From: Synechococcus sp. UW105
GTDB lineage: Bacteria; Cyanobacteriota; Cyanobacteriia; PCC-6307; Cyanobiaceae
Length of the DNA: 42,700 nt
NCBI RefSeq assembly: GCF_900473935.1
Contig: NZ_UCNN01000028.1
Location: forward strand, 1-42,700
Direction: 5' to 3'
Position numbers and translations under genes: made by a program. The notes beneath the pieces are model-generated. The model was not told where the DNA came from and ran no database searches. It was given only the letters and a program-made list of their open reading frames with translations. Shown piece after piece: positions 28,006 through 36,333 of the stretch. How positions within the stretch are numbered: the stretch's first letter is position 1; every line of letters begins with the position of its first letter.

Positions 28006-28428
28006 TCAGGACGGATCGCTGCTTGGGGGGGCGTTGTGTTCCAGATTGCCAACTCGCGTGCGTAATTGCTCCTGTAGTTGCTCGGCGTTAAAGATCACTG
28101 GGATCAGATGTGGGCTTTTGGATTCCCGGAAATAAAGAACGGTGGGGAATCCCGGCCAGAACACTCGCCAGCTGATCCAGTCTTCATATGGGAAGTTGCG
28201 AAGTTGCTGTTCACCCCGCCACACGATCAGAGCACTGTCTTGAAAATCCAGGCGCAGGCTGTAGCTCTGCACAAGCAGGGCCAGGCCAATCAGGCTGTTG
28301 ATCAGGGTGGGCCAGGGGTGGAGCGGCAGGGGTAGTAGGCCTGGACCGAGCAGCAGAATGACTAGCGGTAGACGCGGGCTCGGAGCAATGCTCACGCCGC
28401 TGGTTTGGTCGGGGCTTGGGTTGGGCAT
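28006..28428 (-). CDS. DUF3119 family membrane protein
   Basis: A 140-residue protein with two hydrophobic segments (about 20-37, LPLVILLLGPGLLPLPL, and about 40-57, LINSLIGLALLVQSYSL). A soluble strand-rich part follows, in which RNFPYEDWISWRVFWPGFPTVLYFRE is the recognisable DUF3119 signature. It fits a cyanobacteria-specific protein of unknown role. It lies 25 bp after the MlaE gene and 8 bp before the DUF3086 gene. Confidence 0.8.
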   Translation of the reverse strand: MPNPSPDQTSGVSIAPSPRLPLVILLLGPGLLPLPLHPWPTLINSLIGLALLVQSYSLRLDFQDSALIVWRGEQQLRNFPYEDWISWRVFWPGFPTVLYFRESKSPHLIPVIFNAEQLQEQLRTRVGNLEHNAPPSSDPS

Positions 28429-28453
28429 GGATCAGACAAATGACGCGTTCGCG

Positions 28454-29200
28454 TCAACCGAAAAGGAGTTGGGTGAGCAGCACATCCATCAGGGCCACCG
28501 TGACGAGGATCATCACCACTGAGCCAGTGGTGCTGGTGCCGACTTCCTTCGGTCCACCAGACGTCGTGAGGCCCCAGCCACAAGACAGCACAGCGATTTG
28601 CAGGCCGAATACAACAGCTTTGATCAGCATGAAAGGGAGGTCATCTGGCTGCAGCCAAGTGCGCACCGAGTTCCAGAACACTTCCGGAGGAATGCTGTAA
28701 AACTCTGTGCTGGTGACTTGGCCGCTCCAGACAGCAACCGCGAAGAACAGCAGGCACTGCACGGGGGCCATCACCACCATGGCGATCAAGCGGGGAACCA
28801 CCAGGTATTCCACTGGGTCGGTCCGCAACATGGTGATCGCATCGATCTGTTCGGTCACCTTCATCGTGCCGAGCTGGGCTGCGTAGGCGGTGGCTACTTT
28901 TCCGGTGAGCAGCGTGGCGGTGAGCAGGGGTGCGATCTCCCGCGCCAGGCCGATCGCCAGCACACCACCCACGGTCGAGCCTGCCCCCATGCTGCTGAGT
29001 TCGGCGGCGACCTGAATATTGAAGACCGAGCCTGCGGCTACTCCAGTGATCAGCACGATTAAAAAGCTGCCAGGACCGGCCTCCATCAGCTGATCAAACA
29101 GGTCGATTGTGTTGATCCGGCCGCGAGCGGTGGCGGAAACGGCCTGACCACCGATCAGCAAGCTGCTGCCCAAGCGTCGTAACCAGCGGGGGGCTCTCAT
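28454..29200 (-). CDS. MlaE-type ABC transporter permease (Ycf63 family)
   Basis: A 248-residue permease of the MlaE/TGD1/Ycf63 family that moves phospholipids between membranes in bacteria and plastids. Signatures: FLIVLITGVAAGSVF, GLAREIAPLLTATLLTGKVA, EQIDAITMLRTDPVEYLVVPR and the C-terminal TTGSVVMILVTVALMDVLLT. About five membrane segments. The ATP-binding and substrate-binding partners are not in this window. It starts 16 bp after the MFS gene stop on the same strand. Confidence 0.9.
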   Translation of the reverse strand: MRAPRWLRRLGSSLLIGGQAVSATARGRINTIDLFDQLMEAGPGSFLIVLITGVAAGSVFNIQVAAELSSMGAGSTVGGVLAIGLAREIAPLLTATLLTGKVATAYAAQLGTMKVTEQIDAITMLRTDPVEYLVVPRLIAMVVMAPVQCLLFFAVAVWSGQVTSTEFYSIPPEVFWNSVRTWLQPDDLPFMLIKAVVFGLQIAVLSCGWGLTTSGGPKEVGTSTTGSVVMILVTVALMDVLLTQLLFG

Positions 29201-29216
29201 CGGTGGTGGCCGCGTG

Positions 29217-30578
29217 TCACGGGTACTGGAGGTGGGCGCCTCTGTCAGGCCAGCGTCGCATCAGGACGAGGCCAAGAGCCACCATTACAGCTGGAATCAA
29301 GCCCATGCAGAGACGGATGGCAAGCAGGGCTGTCTCTGGTTGTTCGATGAACGTGAGGGCACTGTTGCATTCCTGGCTGGAGATGTAGCCAGTCAGGGCG
29401 AGAAGTCCGCCGAACAACGACATGCTTAGACCGATGATCAGCTTTTGGACCAGCACCATCCAAGCGGTGTACATGCCGGCAGGGTGTGAAGGGTCGGCAT
29501 CGATGGCGTCGGGCAGAAGCGACCAGGGGATCAGGTAGGCCGTCGAGGCGCCGAAGCCCACCAGCATGATCAATCCGATCAGTGGGGCCAGACCAAGGCC
29601 GCTGATGCCGGCGGCCAAAGGCGAAAACAGCATCGAAAGCAGACAGGCGGCAATCCAGATCCCCCCTCCCCATCGCAGGGCGACCAAGCGGCCGCGCCGG
29701 TTCGAGACCAGGCTCCAGACCTGAAGACCTACTAGGGCACTGATCTGGAAGGGAAGCAAAATCCAGGTGGCGATTCCGGAGGGTACGTGAATCACCTGTA
29801 CCAGCCACATCAGGGCCACCACTTGCATCAGTTGAAGGGCAAACCAGAGCAGTAGGTAGAGCCCGAGCACCATCAGGAAGCGTGGATTGGAGCGAATTCG
29901 CCCCAGTTGTTGCAGGACTGGTTCGCTATCGCCGCTTGGTCGCTGGGCTCGTTTGGCGAAGGGGGCAAGGCCCCAGCAGCAGGCCAGGGTGGCGGTGGCG
30001 GCTACTGATCCGGTGATGCGCCCCATGACCAGGTAACCCTCAGAGCCGTTGCTGAGTACCATGGCACCGACTATGAGCCCGCTGAGGCCGGCAATAATCG
30101 AGCCGGTGAAACGGGCTGCATTGAGCCGGGTGCGGATCGCTGTATCGGGTGTTAACTCAGTGGACAGCGCTGCATAGGGCAGGTTGACACTGGTGTAAGT
30201 GGTCATGAGCAGGATGGCCATCACCACGTAGTAGATGGTGCGCTCGCTGACGCTTCCTTCCGGTACCCACCACATCGCTGCAAGGCTGATGCCGAGCGGC
30301 AATGCTGCTCCGAGCATCCAGGGCAAACGAGGACCCCAACGGCTGCGGGTGTGATCACTCATCCAGCCAATCAGAGGATCGTTGATCGCATCCCAGACCT
30401 TGATCACCGTGAACAGAGAGCCAGCGATCAAGGCTGGTAGCCCAGCAGCACAAGTGAAGAACGGAAAGAGATAGAAGCCAAGCACGGTGGCGGCAAGCCC
30501 TGTGCCGGCATCGCCGAGGCCGTAGGCCACCATCAGACGGCGGCGACTGCCTCCGGGAAGCGTGTCAGAGCGGGTCAA
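29217..30578 (-). CDS. MFS transporter, GPH (glycoside-pentoside-hexuronide) type
   Basis: A 453-residue membrane protein with about 12 segments. The N-terminal YGLGDAGTGLAATVLGFYLFPFF and VWDAINDPLIGWMSDHTRSRWGPRLPW pattern is the MelB/GPH signature. Such carriers move sugars or related solutes with a cation; the substrate here is unknown, and cyanobacterial members can be far from characterised ones. It lies at the head of the MFS-MlaE-DUF3119-DUF3086-plsY block. The region just upstream (30615-30661) carries nested inverted repeats that could be an operator. Confidence 0.85.
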   Translation of the reverse strand: MTRSDTLPGGSRRRLMVAYGLGDAGTGLAATVLGFYLFPFFTCAAGLPALIAGSLFTVIKVWDAINDPLIGWMSDHTRSRWGPRLPWMLGAALPLGISLAAMWWVPEGSVSERTIYYVVMAILLMTTYTSVNLPYAALSTELTPDTAIRTRLNAARFTGSIIAGLSGLIVGAMVLSNGSEGYLVMGRITGSVAATATLACCWGLAPFAKRAQRPSGDSEPVLQQLGRIRSNPRFLMVLGLYLLLWFALQLMQVVALMWLVQVIHVPSGIATWILLPFQISALVGLQVWSLVSNRRGRLVALRWGGGIWIAACLLSMLFSPLAAGISGLGLAPLIGLIMLVGFGASTAYLIPWSLLPDAIDADPSHPAGMYTAWMVLVQKLIIGLSMSLFGGLLALTGYISSQECNSALTFIEQPETALLAIRLCMGLIPAVMVALGLVLMRRWPDRGAHLQYP

Positions 30579-30614
30579 GCGGCGAACAGTGGACGGCGCA
30601 TGGTCATAATGCTT

Positions 30615-30661
30615 TGGTACTCAGTCAACTGGGTCAACTTCTGACCAGTTGGTTTGTACCA
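30615..30661. promoter_or_regulatory. Nested inverted repeats between the transporter gene and tRNA-Gly
   Basis: An outer pair TGGTAC (30615-30620) and GTACCA (30656-30661) encloses an inner pair CAACTGGGTCA (30626-30636) and TGACCAGTTG (30642-30651), with a 5-base loop and one bulge. It lies 37-83 bp upstream of the transporter ATG and directly before the tRNA. An operator or cruciform is possible; function is inference. Confidence 0.45.
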
Positions 30662-30663
30662 GT

Positions 30664-30734
<71 letters not shown>

Positions 30735-30822
30735 TCCAAAGGCTCCTTTTAAAGATTGCGCCTTGGATCGGGTGCCGAACTGCCTGATTGGAAATGAACA
30801 CTGGCATCTGGCCCAATGCCGA

Positions 30823-32925
30823 TCAGTTGGGCAGCCATTCCTTTGCCACCATCACCACCATGCTGCGGCTTTCGAGGGGCACGCTGTTCGGGCTCCAAGG
30901 TTCAGGGTGTTCGGGTAGGTCTTGACCTGGGGGAAGGGCAGTGTCGATCAGGCGATGCCAGGCTGAGGCGGCTGGTGGCAGGTCGAAATGCATGGCCTTG
31001 AAATAGCTGTTGAAGCCCACCCACAGCACCGCACCCCGTTCGCCTTGATGAAGGCTGGTGGCCAGGCAGTGTGACCAGCTGGCCCAGTCGGGTTTTTGCA
31101 GTTCCACCCCATGCCACTGGCGCCAGAGTCGATCTGGTTCCTCTCCGCACTTCGGCGCAATTTCGCTGATGGCTGTTTCTGAGTTGAGGAGGTCTGTCAG
31201 TTCCCGTCTCGCGTGCAGCAGCCGCTGAAGGAAGCAGAACAGGTCTTGATCACATTGATCCTGCCGCCAGGTCATCCAACTCAGTGGGCTGTCCTGGCAC
31301 CAGGTGTTGTTGTTGCCGCCTTGGCTGCGTCCCACTTCGTCGCCCATCAGGAGCATCGGGACGCCACGGCTGAGCAGCAGGCTTGTGAGCAGGTTGCGTT
31401 GCTGCCGACGGCGCAGGGCCTGAACGGCCAGGTCGGTGCAGGGCCCCTCTACTCCATGGTTCCAGCTGCTGTTGTGGTTCTCTCCGTCGCGGTTGTCTTC
31501 GCCATTGGCCAGGTTGTGTTTTCGGTTGAAGCTGACCAGGTCTGCCAGGGTGAAGCCGTCGTGGGCGGTGATGAAATTCACAGAGCGATCAAGTTTGAGC
31601 GGCTTACCGTCGTTGAGATCTGGGCTGCCGCGCAGGCGCTGACCCAGCTTCCAAGTGCTGTTCTCATCGCCTTTCCAGAAGCCGCGCAGGTCGTCTCGAA
31701 AACGGCCGTTCCAGGCTCCGATCCGCTTGGCAGGAAAATCACTGAGGCGATAAAGCCCGCCGCAGTCCCAGGGTTCGCTCACGAGCTTCAAGTCGCTCAG
31801 GTGCGGATCGGCATCAATGGCTTCAAACAGAGGCGGACGGTCGAGTGGTTTGAGGTTCTCGCCGCGGCTGAGGGCAATGCCCAGATCGAATCGGAATCCA
31901 TCGATGCCTAGCTCAAGGGCCCAGCAACGCATTGATTCCAGGATGAGCTGTCGCACCAAGGGGCGATTGGCGGCAATGCTGTTGCCACAGCCGCTGACAT
32001 CCTGATAGTCGCCTTTGGCACTTTGGTGGTAGTAGAGCTTGTCGGCAATTCCGCGCCAGCTCAAGGTCGGGCCTTGATGGTTGCCTTCGGTGGTGTGGTT
32101 GTAGACGACGTCAAGTAGCACTTCAATGCCGGCGTCATGGCAGGCGGCTACCAGTTCGCGTACCTGGAGCCGGGCCGAGAGCGGATCATCGCCTTCGATG
32201 AAACCTTGATGTGGTGCAAACCAGCTCAGGGGGCTATATCCCCAAACGTTGTCTCGGCCTGGTGGCGCGTCCTGGAGATCAAAGGCCTGGATCGGCAGGA
32301 GTTCGATCGCTGTGACCCCCAGATTCGCTAGGTAGGGGAGCTTGGTGATCAGCCCGCGCAGGGTGCCCCTCTGTGAGGGCTCAACGCCTGAGTCGTCCCG
32401 GCGCGTGAAGCTTCCCACATGCAGCTCGTAGATGACGCTGCTGGTCCAGCTGTGGCGGGGCCGGGGGTGGGCGTCAAAATCGAACCTGTCGCGTTCGCAC
32501 ACCACAGCCTTTAGGCAGGCATCCGTATTAGGGGAGGCGCCTGTGGCTGCACCACGCCGGTACACGTTCCATCCGGCGATCGCTCGGGCACAGGGGTCGA
32601 GCAGGACCTTTGCGGGCAGAAATCCATGCCCCCCTGGCTGTAGGGGGCCAAACACGCGATAGCCATAGCAACATCCGGCTTCGAGTCCTTCCACCTCCAC
32701 GTGCCAGTAGTCACCAGAACGATGGTTGCTGTCAAGCTCGATAATCCGCTCAGCTTGAGCAGCATCAGCATCGGTGAAGAGCAGCAGCTCCACCCGGTTG
32801 GCGGTCGGTGCGGCCAGTGAGAAGTTCACGCCCCTTGGCGTGATCGAACTGCCCATCGGCCAGGGGGTACCGCGGTGGATCGTGGCCAATGATCCTGCCC
32901 GCGGAACGCAGGACGAACTGTCCAC
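30823..32925 (-). CDS. glgX: Glycogen debranching enzyme (GlgX/isoamylase type)
   Basis: A 700-residue GH13 enzyme that hydrolyses alpha-1,6 branches of glycogen. It has an N-terminal CBM48-type module (about 20-120, GVNFSLAAPTANRVELLLF), then the barrel with VYNHTTEGNHQGP, the nucleophile Asp in GIDGFRFDLG, the acid Glu in KLVSEPWDCGG and the stabilising Asp in NFITAHDGFTLADL. The late MGDEVGRSQGGNNNTWCQ loop is typical of GlgX. Start: the frame opens at a GTG (32925); a downstream ATG at 32856 would cut off part of the conserved IHRGTPWPMG segment. It is divergent from the metallohydrolase-fold gene. Confidence 0.93.
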   Translation of the reverse strand: MDSSSCVPRAGSLATIHRGTPWPMGSSITPRGVNFSLAAPTANRVELLLFTDADAAQAERIIELDSNHRSGDYWHVEVEGLEAGCCYGYRVFGPLQPGGHGFLPAKVLLDPCARAIAGWNVYRRGAATGASPNTDACLKAVVCERDRFDFDAHPRPRHSWTSSVIYELHVGSFTRRDDSGVEPSQRGTLRGLITKLPYLANLGVTAIELLPIQAFDLQDAPPGRDNVWGYSPLSWFAPHQGFIEGDDPLSARLQVRELVAACHDAGIEVLLDVVYNHTTEGNHQGPTLSWRGIADKLYYHQSAKGDYQDVSGCGNSIAANRPLVRQLILESMRCWALELGIDGFRFDLGIALSRGENLKPLDRPPLFEAIDADPHLSDLKLVSEPWDCGGLYRLSDFPAKRIGAWNGRFRDDLRGFWKGDENSTWKLGQRLRGSPDLNDGKPLKLDRSVNFITAHDGFTLADLVSFNRKHNLANGEDNRDGENHNSSWNHGVEGPCTDLAVQALRRRQQRNLLTSLLLSRGVPMLLMGDEVGRSQGGNNNTWCQDSPLSWMTWRQDQCDQDLFCFLQRLLHARRELTDLLNSETAISEIAPKCGEEPDRLWRQWHGVELQKPDWASWSHCLATSLHQGERGAVLWVGFNSYFKAMHFDLPPAASAWHRLIDTALPPGQDLPEHPEPWSPNSVPLESRSMVVMVAKEWLPN

Positions 32926-32974
32926 AAGCTAGAGGGGTGCCCACACTGAAGGTTGCGGCCCCAGTGACCATGTC

Positions 32975-33655
32975 ATGACACTGACTTCTTCTTTGGAACA
33001 AGGCCGACCGCCTCAACAGATTCGAGAGGATCTTTGGCTGTTTCCGCCAAACCGCGACTGCCTTGGAGGGTCCTCTTGGTGGCTTGACTGTGTACCGGAA
33101 CCGGTTCTGATCGATTGCCCTCCCCTGACTGAGGCGACGCTTCAAGCGCTGGAGAGGCTTGCCGCTGGAAGGATCCCCAGGCTGTTGCTCACGAACAGGG
33201 AAGGGCATGGCCGGGTGCGGCGCTTGCAGGAACGCCTGGGCTGGCCAGTGCTGGTGCAGGAGCAGGAGGCCTATTTGCTGCCTGGGGTTGATCCCTTGGA
33301 AACATTTGCACAGACCCACCGCACGGCCTCGGGCCTTCGTCTGCTCTGGACGCCAGGGCCCACTCCGGGCAGCTGTGTGGTGCATGCACCGGCCCCTTGG
33401 AACGTGTTGTTCTGCGGACGTCTGCTGGTGCCTGTGGCAGTAGGGGTTCTGGCCGGATTGCAGCATCGACGCACATTTCACTGGCCTCGCCAGCAGCGCA
33501 GCCTGGAACGTCTACGTGATTGGGTTGGCTCAGATCCATTGCCATCACTGGCTTCTGGCGCAGGGCTTGGCGCGCTTCGTGGTGAGCGCTTGGCGCCTTG
33601 GAGCGCATGGGCTGATGGCTTTCATCAAGCGCCCCATCAGGAGACTCCGACGTAA
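32975..33655 (+). CDS. Metallo-beta-lactamase-fold protein with lost metal site
   Basis: A 226-residue protein laid out like an MBL-fold hydrolase (LWLFPPNRDCLGGSSWWLD, PEPVLIDCPPLTEATLQAL, LLLTNREGHGRVRRLQE, LLWTPGPTPGSCVVHAP, WNVLFCGRLLVP). The metal motif HxHxDH that should follow LLLT is replaced by NREGHG, and the HTPGS-type histidine by P in GPTPGS. It is therefore probably not an active metal hydrolase. No signal peptide. It is divergent from glgX and 132 bp upstream of the HU gene. Function unknown; the fold call is by pattern, not by search. Confidence 0.65.
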   Translation: MTLTSSLEQGRPPQQIREDLWLFPPNRDCLGGSSWWLDCVPEPVLIDCPPLTEATLQALERLAAGRIPRLLLTNREGHGRVRRLQERLGWPVLVQEQEAYLLPGVDPLETFAQTHRTASGLRLLWTPGPTPGSCVVHAPAPWNVLFCGRLLVPVAVGVLAGLQHRRTFHWPRQQRSLERLRDWVGSDPLPSLASGAGLGALRGERLAPWSAWADGFHQAPHQETPT

Positions 33656-33787
33656 AGCATTGCTGCATCAGACATTTCGCTTGCCCCAACGGCTCAGCCT
33701 CCATACGATTGGCGCGCTCAGGGAAGCCCTAGCGGATGTCGACCTCCGCATCGTCAATCAGCCGCTTCCGCAACTCACTCCCTTTCC

Positions 33788-34063
33788 ATGAACAAAGCTG
33801 ACCTCGTCAATCTCGTCGCTGCTCGCACTGAGCTCACCAAGACCGATGTCTCCCTAGTGGTGGATGCCGCCATTGAGACCATCATCGATTCCGTCGTTGA
33901 AGGCAAAAAGGTGTCGATCCTCGGCTTCGGTTCGTTTGAGCCTCGCGAGCGCTCTGCTCGTCAGGGCCTGAACCCCAAGACCGGCGAAAAGATCAAGATC
34001 CCCGCGAAACGCGTGCCTGCTTTCACAGCCGGCAAGATGTTCAAGGATCGCGTCCAGGGCTGA
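33788..34063 (+). CDS. hup: HU family DNA-binding protein
   Basis: A 91-residue nucleoid protein that bends DNA. The N-terminus MNKADLVNLVAARTELTKTD, the central VSILGFGSFEPRERSARQG and the beta-arm NPKTGEKIKIPAKRVPAFTAGKMFKD are all canonical. It is followed by two hairpins, of which the second is a clear terminator (34107-34135). Confidence 0.96.
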   Translation: MNKADLVNLVAARTELTKTDVSLVVDAAIETIIDSVVEGKKVSILGFGSFEPRERSARQGLNPKTGEKIKIPAKRVPAFTAGKMFKDRVQG

Positions 34064-34106
34064 TTCAGATGATCATTGCTCCGCCTCTCAACGGCGGTAG
34101 CTACTG

Positions 34107-34135
34107 GGTGGTCCGTTTGGGCCACCTTTTCTTTT
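34107..34135 (+). terminator. Intrinsic terminator of the HU gene
   Basis: GGTGGTCC (34107-34114), loop GTTT, GGGCCACC (34119-34126) form an 8-bp stem with one G-T pair, followed by TTTTCTTTT. A smaller hairpin, CCGCC...GGCGG, lies at 34081-34097. The terminator ends 10 bp before the gluQ start. Confidence 0.85.
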
Positions 34136-34144
34136 GCCAGGCTC

Positions 34145-35053
34145 ATGCGCCGCTTCTTAGCTCCTAACGGCTTGCCTGATCATCTCCAGAAGCGATTTGC
34201 TCTGGGTGATGATCTTCGGCGGCAGGGCTACAGGGGCCGTTTTGCACCCACTCCTTCCGGGCCACTGCATCTTGGCAATCTGCGCACAGCCTTGATGTCT
34301 TGGTTGGTGGCCAGGCGGGCTGGCGGTCGCTGGCTGTTGCGAATCGATGATCTCGATACTCCACGGATTCGATCAGGTTCCATCGCCTCTGTTTTGGAAG
34401 ATCTGCGCTGGTTGGGTCTCGACTGGGATGGACCAGTGCTGTTTCAGAGCCATCGGCGAGGGATCTATAGCGGAGTGCTATCCCACTTGCGTCGTCAAGG
34501 AGACCTCTTCCCTTGTCGCTGCAGCCGGCGTGAGCTCGCTGCGAGTCGGATTTATCCAGGCACCTGCCGCGACAAGACCCATGGTTGGGGCTGGGAACAG
34601 CAGCGATTACCTGCGTGGAGATTGCGAGTTGCGGCTGCTGCCTCTCAGACCTGCGGGGATGTGGTGGTGCGCCGAGCAGATGGATTCATCGCTTATCACC
34701 TCGCGACGGCTGTGGATGAATTGGTCTGCGGGATCACTGAGGTGGTGCGAGGGGCCGATCTGGCTCCAGCCCGAGCGGCCCAGATGGCGGTGATGGCCGC
34801 CTTGGATCAGGGGGCACCGCGCTATTGCCATGTTCCCCTGCTTTTGGATGGCTCAGGCGAGAAACTGTCGAAGCGAGAAGCCAGTGAAGGCCTTGCGGCA
34901 TGGCGGGAGAGAGGGGCTCGCGCAGAGCAGGTGATTGGTCTCCTCGCAGAGCAACTGGATCTTGTTCCTCAATCCACAGTGCTGTCGCTTCAGGAGCTTT
35001 TGGAGAGTGTGCGAAGCAATCCAGAAGGCCTCGAGGCTGTGCTCGAGGCCTGA
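34145..35053 (+). CDS. gluQ: Glutamyl-Q tRNA(Asp) synthetase
   Basis: A truncated glutamyl-tRNA synthetase paralogue that attaches Glu to the queuosine of tRNA-Asp. From the ATG at 34145 it has 302 residues. The catalytic domain shows GRFAPTPSGPLHLGNLRTAL (HIGH-type HLGN), a zinc-binding CRCSRREL...YPGTC, and KLSKREAS (KMSKS-type). It lacks the anticodon-binding C-terminal domain, as expected for GluQ-RS. The longer frame to 34076 runs through the HU terminator and is rejected. Its 3' end carries a perfect hairpin (35027-35050). Confidence 0.92.
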   Translation: MRRFLAPNGLPDHLQKRFALGDDLRRQGYRGRFAPTPSGPLHLGNLRTALMSWLVARRAGGRWLLRIDDLDTPRIRSGSIASVLEDLRWLGLDWDGPVLFQSHRRGIYSGVLSHLRRQGDLFPCRCSRRELAASRIYPGTCRDKTHGWGWEQQRLPAWRLRVAAAASQTCGDVVVRRADGFIAYHLATAVDELVCGITEVVRGADLAPARAAQMAVMAALDQGAPRYCHVPLLLDGSGEKLSKREASEGLAAWRERGARAEQVIGLLAEQLDLVPQSTVLSLQELLESVRSNPEGLEAVLEA

Positions 35054-35061
35054 TTCTTTGT
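35027..35061 (+). terminator. Terminator overlapping the gluQ 3' end
   Basis: A perfect 9-bp stem, GGCCTCGAG (35027-35035) and CTCGAGGCC (35042-35050), loop GCTGTG, ends one base before the stop codon and is followed by TGATTCTTTG, which is moderately T-rich. Confidence 0.6.
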
Positions 35062-35127
35062 AAAAACTTCGGGATTGCTGCCGTTTAGACGCCCCACACT
35101 GGCGATGGGGAGTTTGAGGGAGGGCCG

Positions 35128-35322
35128 ATGATCTGTCCACGTTGCGGCGGGAGCGGTATTCAGCGGGTTGCTGATCAACGTTTCCGCACCTGTCAGGACT
35201 GTCTGGGACAGGGTGTGATTCTTGTTTCCGGCTCTGTGAGTCCAGAGCCGGAAACGCCAAGATCCGATCCGGATCGGGCCGTTCAGGTCAGCGCAGCTGC
35301 TTCTTCCTTTGCTGCCAGATGA
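35128..35322 (+). CDS. Small DnaJ-type zinc-finger protein
   Basis: A 64-residue protein whose first half contains two CxxCxGxG elements, CPRCGGSG (3-10) and CQDCLGQG (22-29), enough for one zinc site as in the DnaJ zinc-finger module. The second half (SGSVSPEPETPRSDPDR) is disordered and overlaps strong DNA palindromes. The Cys pairs make this a real small gene; a role in thiol or protein quality control is inference. The last 35 bases overlap a minus-strand microprotein gene. Confidence 0.65.
   Translation: MICPRCGGSGIQRVADQRFRTCQDCLGQGVILVSGSVSPEPETPRSDPDRAVQVSAAASSFAAR
35224..35255. repeat. 13-bp perfect inverted repeat
   Basis: GTTTCCGGCTCTG (35224-35236), six-base loop TGAGTC, CAGAGCCGGAAAC (35243-35255). 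It lies inside the zinc-finger gene and 33 bp past the stop of the opposing microprotein gene. No T run follows on either strand. A second palindrome, CCGATCCGGATCGG, lies at 35264-35277. Confidence 0.8.
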
Positions 35323-35404
35323 AAAAGACTGCGGTGACAACCACCGCCAGCAGGGGCACGGTGGTGAACAGCAGTAAGGCGACAGCGGTCCAGTCGGTGT
35401 ACAT
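35288..35404 (-). CDS. Single-pass membrane microprotein (38 residues)
   Basis: From the ATG at 35404 the frame reads MYTDWTAVALLLFTTVPLL, continues hydrophobic to about residue 30, and ends in the basic tail WQQRKKQLR. Size and layout (one membrane helix, short N-terminus outside, positive C-terminus) resemble small thylakoid subunits of photosystems or the cytochrome b6f complex, but I cannot match it to any known one. It overlaps the zinc-finger gene tail-to-tail by 35 bases. It has no strong Shine-Dalgarno, so the call rests on the protein-like composition. Confidence 0.55.
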   Translation of the reverse strand: MYTDWTAVALLLFTTVPLLAVVVTAVFFIWQQRKKQLR

Positions 35405-35621
35405 CCGCAAACAAACAAAGCAAGTGCATCATCTCAGCTGAGCGCTGATGTTGGTCTCTCACCACTCCACTTGACGGAGATTGTCAACAGTGGACCAGCT
35501 CATTTCGGCCGCGGACGCGATTGCTCAGGTTCTCTGTCGCGTCGAATTGTCGCTTTTCTGATCGGCTTTCAAGCACGATGCTTGGGTTGGTGATGACCAT
35601 GTTGTTCTTTGATCCTGAGTC

Positions 35622-35951
35622 ATGCGTTTGGCAGCAGTGAGTTCTGCCGTTGCTCTGTTTTTGCCCATGGCTGCTTTCGTGCCGCTAGCCCCTGTTTTGG
35701 CCAGTAGCGTTGGGCGTCTGATTCCCCTGGTTCAGGACTGCTTCTCAACCCAGAGGCCGAGCGCCTGTGAGCAAGCGCTCTTGCAATCTGAGGCTCTGCA
35801 GCAGCGAGCCGCTGACCAAGATCGCTACCCCTGCCAGAGCATGGTGCTGGGAGTGCAGGCCGAGGTGGTGATGGTGCAGCTGCAGGCCGGGAGGGGCAAG
35901 CTTGCTTATGAAACTCTCAATGCGGTGCGTCAACGCTGCAGAGGTCTCTAG
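35622..35951 (+). CDS. Small secreted protein, unknown function
   Basis: A 109-residue protein with a signal peptide (VALFLPMAAFVPLAPVLA, cut near residue 27). The mature part has four cysteines (QDCFSTQRPSACEQAL, RYPCQSMV, RQRCRGL) and is helical, which suggests two disulfides in the periplasm. No domain recognised. The 217 bp before it (35405-35621) hold no gene I can support. The following gene begins 37 bp after its stop. Confidence 0.6.
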   Translation: MRLAAVSSAVALFLPMAAFVPLAPVLASSVGRLIPLVQDCFSTQRPSACEQALLQSEALQQRAADQDRYPCQSMVLGVQAEVVMVQLQAGRGKLAYETLNAVRQRCRGL

Positions 35952-35988
35952 CTTGAGCGCGAGGCATCTCACGGTCAGGAGCAGCAGC

Positions 35989-36264
35989 ATGGGAGCAGTA
36001 AAGACGTCCCCTGTCCTTCCTTGGACGGCTGGTGTGCTGATCGCGTTGGTCGGGGGGATCGGTCCGGTTAGGGCCCAGGTTCGTTTCGATGATTGTCAGC
36101 CGATTTCTGGCGGCGGCATCACCTGCAACACCGTTCCCTATGGCAACACCCGTATGAACATGATTGATGGGGAATACGGTCTGATGGATCAGGCCAGTCC
36201 AGGTTGGGCTGAATACGATCCTTATGAGGGATATGAAGACATGCTGGGGGGCAACCAGACGTGA
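35989..36264 (+). CDS. Small secreted acidic protein, unknown function
   Basis: From the ATG at 35989, with AGGAG seven bases upstream, the protein has 91 residues. It has a signal peptide (TAGVLIALVGGIGPVRAQ) and a mature part with two cysteines (DDCQPISGGGITCNTVP) and an acidic aromatic tail (WAEYDPYEGYEDMLGG). The frame is open to 35902, but that would overlap the previous gene and lose the signal. The two secreted genes in a row could be one unit. Function unknown. Confidence 0.65.
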   Translation: MGAVKTSPVLPWTAGVLIALVGGIGPVRAQVRFDDCQPISGGGITCNTVPYGNTRMNMIDGEYGLMDQASPGWAEYDPYEGYEDMLGGNQT

Positions 36265-36333
36265 ACTCTGGAACTGAGTTTCAGAGGATTGCTCGAGCCC
36301 CATTAGCGTTGACCAGGCTCCTTGGAGATGGGA

